NCBI RefSeq assembly: GCF_014839805.1
Contig: NC_051142.1
Location: 16,090,589 to 16,154,588, forward strand
Reading direction: 5' to 3'
Origin: Manduca sexta
Lineage: Eukaryota; Arthropoda; Insecta; Lepidoptera; Sphingidae
DNA length: 64,000 nucleotides
Shown in pieces: positions 57,661-64,000 of this stretch (position 1 is its first letter; the number at the start of each line of letters is the position of its first letter). The notes under the pieces are model-generated. The model searched no databases and was not told where the DNA came from. It saw only the letters and a list, made by a program, of their open reading frames with translations. A program made the position numbers and the translations under genes.

Positions 57661-59849
57661 ACTAACAACTGATTGGTTATAGAATTTTCAAGATTGCCAA
57701 CCTTGTTATTTTTTTCAAATGAATGTCATTTAGTGCACATTCTTGTTGTTTTATTATATTTATTGAACCAGATCCTCCCAGATGCTAAAACCTGTCTACA
57801 TCCGTACTAGTGAGGCTATCTACTGTGATTATAATATTCAAAGCGATGTTTAGATTTGCAAAAAAACTTGCAGAAGTTATCAGTCGCAATCTATTTTTAC
57901 CGAGTTTTGGCATGCTGTTGTCTGCAAATTTTCACACTTGCAGAACTTGCTGCGAGTTGCGGGATATAGAATTATTGAAATATTGCTACTAGTGCAAATT
58001 ACAGTCCGAGCTATTATAATCGGTCGATTTATCTGTTCTTCTGGATCAGTTGTATTTGAAATATAGATGGTGTACACACGTTTTGCGTCAGTTTGGGACA
58101 AATTTATCTTTTTATGACTTGATAACGCAAATATCGGTAATTCATACATTAGCTTACTTCTAAAATTCACACCAAATATACAAACTCATTAGAGTGTTTT
58201 TTTCTTAACAGTTAGAACAAAAAGATTTGCGATTTATAGAAATTAACATGTTTGTGTAATTTTTAACATAAGTATGCAGTGCGAGGCAAAGGAAATTCAA
58301 ATTTGTGAAATATGATTAATTACCTCTGGTGGAATATTTTTGGGGAAAAATTAAAATGTTTGTTTACATCAGCTGCAAGTTATATTGCAAAGGTGCTTTA
58401 AATTGTCTTCCCTCTATAGAAAACAAAATTTTAGTTAAAGCCCTCATTAGCTTCATTTTCGAGACAGTCTGCAACCAAATAGGTAAATAGAGATAAACAC
58501 GGCATATTACATTCATTACTAAAATACAAAAACAATTTAAATACCATTTTAGTATCGGAATTTCTCGAAACTCATTGTTCTATTTTCAAATGAATTAGCA
58601 AAGGACACGATCGTACAGCCTTACAGTGCCAGTTCCATGACATGTCAACACGCTAAGGTCTTCAGGTCATTCAGCCTTGACTTTACGAAACCGCCGGAAT
58701 CGGTCTTACTGTTCTTAAAACCAATTGTTACTGTTCCCACTCTAGCATATGGTGTGCACATGAGACAACGAATATTCGTTTCCTCGTACGTTTAGTATGC
58801 GAGCCACGTTGCGGCAAGGTCACGTTATTTTTTATGCGTGTTTAGACCTTGCAGCATGGCGTTAACGACGATATTGCAATGCCACTTATACATGTACTAG
58901 GTTATATCGAAGACGTATTGTTTTATATCGTTGTTCTAAAATACTAATTTTTGGTTGTGTACGAATTTGAGCAAAGGCTAATTTTATCTTGGTTTCCGAC
59001 TTCTCAGCAATACCACTAAGTATGAAACGCAACAACAAAAAATCAGTGCTGCCAAACAGTAGGTCTTCAGTAGTAGAACAGCAAATTAACCCAGTTATAT
59101 CGTAGAATGTAAACAAAACTATCAGCACGGTTTCACCACGTAAGAACTTAAGGTCATGCCCTTATTAATACAATCAAATAATTACAATAATTTCGTCATT
59201 CTGTTCTGTCCTGAAAGTTCTGGAGTGACATTATATCAAGGGGGAGCCCCGGGCGTTTATATTATATACAATGATTTGCTTTCAAATTCCCAACAAGGTC
59301 CCAAAGAGAACCCTACATAATGATAGCGTTGATGTTTTAAATTCTTATGATATTTGAAAATTTTGTAGGTTATATGATAAGAAGTGTATATACGTTGTTT
59401 GTCTTGCAAATAGTCGGCTGTAACTAAAGTAACACTACACTAAACACACTTTTTCTAATTATACTGTGGCAAGTCGTTGGTTCACTATTACCAGGTTCTG
59501 ATATTTTTTTTTTGCATAAATTGAGGTATATTTTATAGCGAAATGCATAATAATCCCGAAAGATGAATAGAGGAAAAGGAAACGAACCATGAATTAATTT
59601 TGTTGTGAATTTTAAGAACACGAAAATATATTCTATTTGTCCAACATAAATAAAAATTACATAGGGCAAATAATGAGCGAGCGAAGTTTTTTTTAAGCTG
59701 GGTAATAAGTATATTATAAAAAAAAATTACATCACAGTGTAATGTCAGACTGCATGACGCGACTTTGCGACATGTCCTGTCTCTTTCCGTTGCAAACACC
59801 TCAGGAAATATTGAATTGAAGTCCATCAAAATTTGTTTTTTTTTGTTAG
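57661..59849. other. Non-coding stretch, no gene seen
   Basis: AT-rich with short ORFs only. Nothing recognisable on either strand. Confidence 0.5.
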
Positions 59850-59924
59850 ATAATAATAAGATCAGCCCTTTATGATATACCGCCTACTGTTGAGCACAGG
59901 CCTCTTCTACCACTTAGAAGGGAT

Positions 59925-60249
59925 TTTTTTTTTTTTTTTGGGAACTGCCGTGGTTATCACCTGGGGTACCCTGCTAATGGTGTATAAGCGATCCCCCGGC
60001 TTAGCAACCACGGCAGCCCCATGATGAGTTGGTGGGCCCTACCGCTATCACTGGAGGCTCGGCAGCCTCCAGCTAGACGGTCTTAGGGCCCGGGAGGAAG
60101 AAGGGAGGGGATAAAGGGAAGGAAGAGAAGAGGAAGGAATAGGAGTTCTTAGGGTGGTTGGAAGGAAGGGAAGGGAAATGTTCACGAACCCTTAGAAAGA
60201 CCTCAATGTGAATTTAGAAACCAAGAGGCATACGCACGAGCTGTGTGCC
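59925..60249 (-). mobile_element. PolyA-tailed retroposon of unknown family, inside SINE A
   Basis: Starts with a T16 run on the plus strand (a polyA tail on the minus strand), then a GC-rich body ('actgccgtggttatcacctg', 'cagctagacggtcttagggc') and a purine-rich stretch ('gaagggaggggataaaggga'). This is the signature of a retrotransposed insertion. Confidence 0.5.
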
Positions 60250-60495
60250 TAGGGTCGTAGCAAATGTGCCGCAGGTCATTATAGAGCACAAGTGTGTGCG
60301 CAATACACAGTTGCACTCTCTGTTCCATCACTGTCATAGTCCGGTAAGACGGTAATCGACATGACCGGAGAGTGATCAGGCGCAGGACCAATGACTTTAA
60401 CTGCTTTCCTAACCACAGGGGCACCACACCACCAACTTCCTGGCTCCGAGCTGCGACTGAGTAATTTTTTAAGATGGAAAACCCCAGGCACATTT
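60250..60495 (-). repeat. SINE family B, partial, inside the split SINE A
   Basis: Close match to 48577-48914 ('gcacaagtgtgtgcgcaata', 'ctccgagctgcgactgagta'). Confidence 0.75.
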
Positions 60496-60715
60496 ATTTT
60501 GCTATTGGGATTGGCAGACTTCATATACCCTCGAAATTTCTATGAAGAATTCTGTACGTAGATTTCCTTGCGATGTTTTCCTTCCCTAACAAACGAATAT
60601 ATCTTAAACATAATACACACGTACCTTCGAAAACTCAGAGGTTTTTGAGTGAACCTTGGGTTTTTAACCTGCGGATATTTGTATCCAGAGATCTTTCTAT
60701 TACCAACTAGCTTAT

Positions 60716-63700
60716 TGCTACCAAGATTTTAGGCAATGTGATCAGAATACATGAAATGCCATTATGATAAAAGATAGCATCGAAATAAGGTTACTCAAAC
60801 ATGTCGAATATATGTTTAAAGTCGCAATATAGTGCACAATGCGCTTTGTTCGCTGGTCTTTGTTTGTGCAGCGGTGTTATTGTTTTTGTTTGGTGTTTGA
60901 ACATTCGTTCCCGGTTTCGGACACAGTTATTTTGTTTTAAGATTAGAAAATAAATGACTTGTTTCGTTGGCATATTGTGAGACCAAAGGCGCTGTGTTCA
61001 ATATCCGGGGTAAATAATTAACTTCTATAAGTTTTTCGGACAGACCACACCTCATTTCATCATAAGTAACAGTTAAACAAGAACCTAGAAATAATAACTA
61101 ATTTTCTCGTTCAACGTCTACATCTGCAACTCACGTAACGTGAAGTTCTTTCAAAGGAAAGCCATAGTAATGACAAAAAAGAACTGTTCAGCAGTGGTCA
61201 TAATTTTTTCCATGTATTTACATGAATCATTCACCGATTTGCACAAGCGTTGTTATATCTTGTAGAGTGATTCAGCGCATGCCCGCTGACACTGTCTACG
61301 TGTCCAGACCTATCACACGGGGCAATGGATGCCTTTATCAGCTATGTTCAAGAACTGTCACTTATCTTAGTGTCGATATTGTTTTGTGTTCCAATTCTGT
61401 CATTTTTGGACTTGATGTTCATCCATAGGTCGTTATATTTACCCCACAAGTTGTCCTAACCTCAAACAAAGATACCAATGTATCGTAGATATCAATTATG
61501 GACTACAATAACGGAAACAAATGTTCTTTATGGACTTCACAATAAAGCAGTTATCTCTTTGAAATTTTCATAACGGTACGTGTTCAATCGCATTGCGTTA
61601 TTGTGGTGAAAGAAATACCACGATAACCGACTACTAAGTACATGCAGGTGTTGATAATTGATATATAAGTAGGAAATATATTAAATTTATTTAATTTTGT
61701 ACATAGCGTTTGTGACAGCACAAAGCAAAACTATTGAAACAGATTAAATTATTTACTAGTTGGTAGATCATTACTAGGTGATCCGAGTGTCGGGGAGTAC
61801 GTTTCTACTCAGGCAAGCTAGTTGTGAGGTGGGACTGCTTTAACTCCGCCTTCAATGTTGAAGTATTAAGGCTTGGATTACGGAAACAAGGACGATTTGG
61901 TGAAGCATCTTAGGTTCTGCCAAGATGGAAAGCGACTGGAGATGCCACCACGAGTCGAGGAGCCATTTAATAATGCTCTTTATAGTCACGCGTGCGTGTC
62001 CGTGTTATGCGAATGTTTAGTCGCCGGTATGACGAGCTTTTGAAGAAGGTGACCCGACTGTAGATTCCATCGATTTCTCTGTTTCTCTTCAGCAACAGTT
62101 TGCAGTATGATTTTTCGATGTAAAATGCATTGTAGCCAATGTAATGACTGGATCACAATTAATATCTAATGTACTAAAATAGTTAGCCCCGTGCAGTCCA
62201 TGTCTCATTGCCTTTAGTCGCAATAGCCCAATTTCGGCGATACTCTGCAGTCATTACGTCTTTGTTGTGTACACAATGCGCTGGCTCTTGCCCAAATGGA
62301 CGCCACACTTTCTATTTTAAATACCAGCGCCATTACCAGAGCATTATTGTCATTATTCACCCGTACGTGTCCACTTATTGGCTATACAACTATTTTAATT
62401 GGGTAATTAGTGCAAAGACCTATTCATACCTACCAACTTATTTTAATTTATCACCAGCATACGAATATGCATTTCTGGCGTTGTTCTATTGACAATTGAC
62501 ATCATCAGAACACAAGCTAACTTCAGCTGTGTCAGAATCCTTCTGGCGAATAGACCATGTTACTTATGAACGTTTTATATAAGCCCATCATCGCCAATAC
62601 CAATAGGCGAATAAGGTAGCTTATAAACTTGCTCATGAGACGAGGGAAGAAGTATTGTAATGCTGTTGTATCAACTTTGTCGTTGTTTTGTTAACGGCCA
62701 ACGTTATAGCCGAAGACTAGACAATTCCTTCTCTCAAAACTCGATTTAATACTTTCTGTACTCTGAGTTCAGTTCATATTCACAAATCTTCTGACATTGT
62801 AAAGCGAGGGATGATCTTTTACTAGTTGTTCTCATGCTTGTCTGTAAAAGGTTCGGCGATGTCGAAATTAGCTGTTGCAATAATAGTTTTAATGGTGGTA
62901 GCAGGCTGGTGACGAGGTTGGTGTACACGACCGTGACATACAGTGACGTGGCGTGACGTGTCACAAAATACATTAACTATTGTGACATAAAATATGCCTT
63001 ATTCACCGGGCTTTGGGGATATTTTATATTTTAGGGCAGATAACGGCAACGCATCGATGATCACTTTGGCATTGGGATGTTTATTGTTTATACGCGACAG
63101 TAATCACGTACCCTAAGATGACCCATTTATTGTTTGTTTACTCCCTTTTGTATAAAAATTGTTGACTAGTTAGAATTCTCTTTAATTATCGTCTTCAGGG
63201 AAATAATAACCAACAAAAACAGAGATAAACAAAATAAGTATAGTAAATATCGAATACAAAATAATTAAAAGTAATTAGTATGGAATATTGTGGCCTTTTC
63301 TGGCAAAACATACCGTGTAAACAATAATTGTAGAAGGGAGTGTGACGTCACTGAAGAAACCATAAAATAGCTTGCAACACAACGTGACGGGACATTATAA
63401 AACATTGAAATAAATGACGAAATGATGACGTCACGTCGTGTTGTTGCTTGAGTCATGATGTTTTGCTTTGTTTTTCCCACGGATTAATAAGGTAATGATA
63501 CTTTGTACTCTTAGATATATTTGTACACAATATGTGTCATACTGTTAGTATAACTGCACGCACTGTTATCTTTACAGTAAAATACAATACTTTGCAATGT
63601 TTGTCACGCATTGATACAATACCCATATGACAGTGGTATAATTGGCTTTAGAATATAAACGACTAGCTTAGGCTTCGTAGAGACTTCCGCCCACACACCC

Positions 63701-63734
63701 ACTACTACAAGTTACAACCCTTGTAAGACAGAAA
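60716..63734. other. Non-coding stretch, no gene seen
   Basis: About 3 kb with ORFs of at most 94 codons and no recognisable domain. It was searched by eye for a PPP1R15 C-terminal exon (V-x-F then a Trp/Arg-rich core) without success. Confidence 0.45.
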
Positions 63735-64000
63735 GCGGCGATAGCCTAGTTGGGTGTGGAACGGACTGCCAAGACGAACACTCGCAGGTTCAAATCCCAA
63801 GGGCACACACCTCTTGACGTGAATGTATCGTTCGCTTTAACGGTGAAGGAAAACATCGTGAGGAAACCTGCACATCTGAGAAGTTCTCTATAGGAATTTC
63901 GAAGGTGTGTGAAGCCTACCAATCCGCACTAGGCCAGCGTGGTGGACTAAGGCCTAAGGGATTATATCCCTCTCATAGTAGAGGAGGCCCGTGCTCAGCA
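63735..64000 (+). repeat. SINE family A, cut by the window end
   Basis: 'gcggcgatagcctagttggg' head, B-box 'ggttcaaatccc', body with a small deletion in the 'ctctgacttttctaaaaa' part, running to the last base. Confidence 0.92.

Larger units (their letters stand above)
59850..60715 (-). repeat. SINE family A split by later insertions
   Basis: The 3' end (59850-59924, 'atcagccctttatgatatac', 'gcacaggcctcttctaccac') and the rest of the body and head (60507-60715, 'ggcagacttcatataccctc' onward) are two parts of one reverse-oriented SINE A. The roughly 580 bp between them are a polyA-tailed element and a SINE B; some 25-30 bp of SINE A at the junction are missing. Confidence 0.75.

Noticed and set aside
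1..64000. CRISPR arrays, bacterial operons, riboswitches or replication origins
   Set aside because: The sequence is insect nuclear DNA. No regularly spaced identical direct repeats or prokaryotic signals were seen; the regular spacing at 28995-30182 is exons, not repeats.

Overview
The window is eukaryotic nuclear DNA, almost certainly from a moth or butterfly (Lepidoptera). It is AT-rich, with split genes on GT-AG introns, several families of tRNA-headed SINEs, a DD37D mariner-type transposon, a jockey-type LINE, and a lepidopteran-style fatty acyl-CoA reductase. The left 13 kb is gene-poor. It holds repeats and one apparently intact mariner (4817-6123), plus a MITE nested in an older repeat (12706-12977).

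Host genes start at 13.8 kb. BORCS5 (minus strand, 6 exons, 13832-15619) and the UFM1-conjugating enzyme Ufc1 (plus strand, 4 exons, 17629-20089) lie head to head. The most remarkable locus follows at 21283-31149, plus strand. It is a micro-exon gene with a signal-peptide exon, a 105-nt acidic/Ala/Thr-rich exon, a long run of tiny exons (two of 3 nt, twenty of 6 nt, seven of 9 nt, plus 15, 21 and 15 nt) and two larger terminal exons (72 and 105 nt) ending in a Cys/Pro-rich tail. All 36 inferred exons are multiples of three in phase 0, have AG/GT borders and contain no premature stop. They join into one 194-residue predicted secreted protein. The locus was read by eye from splice signals and ORF finders miss it, because 29 of its exons are 9 nt or shorter.

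Downstream are a minus-strand two-exon gene for a predicted single-pass membrane protein of unknown function (32167-34484), a 5'-truncated jockey-type LINE (about 37.07-39.05 kb), a complete 12-coding-exon fatty acyl-CoA reductase of 515 residues (43787-50130), and the large first coding exon of a probable PPP1R15 homologue (eIF2alpha phosphatase regulatory subunit) with an upstream ORF (53027-54541). The rest of PPP1R15 was not found and probably lies beyond the window. The right-hand 9.4 kb has no recognisable exon and is built of SINEs and other repeats, including a SINE split by a later insertion, and it ends inside another SINE.

The host genes serve different housekeeping or specialised roles: UFMylation, lysosome positioning, fatty-alcohol synthesis and stress-response translation control. 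They do not form a functional cluster. Exon coordinates come from reading frames and splice consensus only; no transcript evidence was available.
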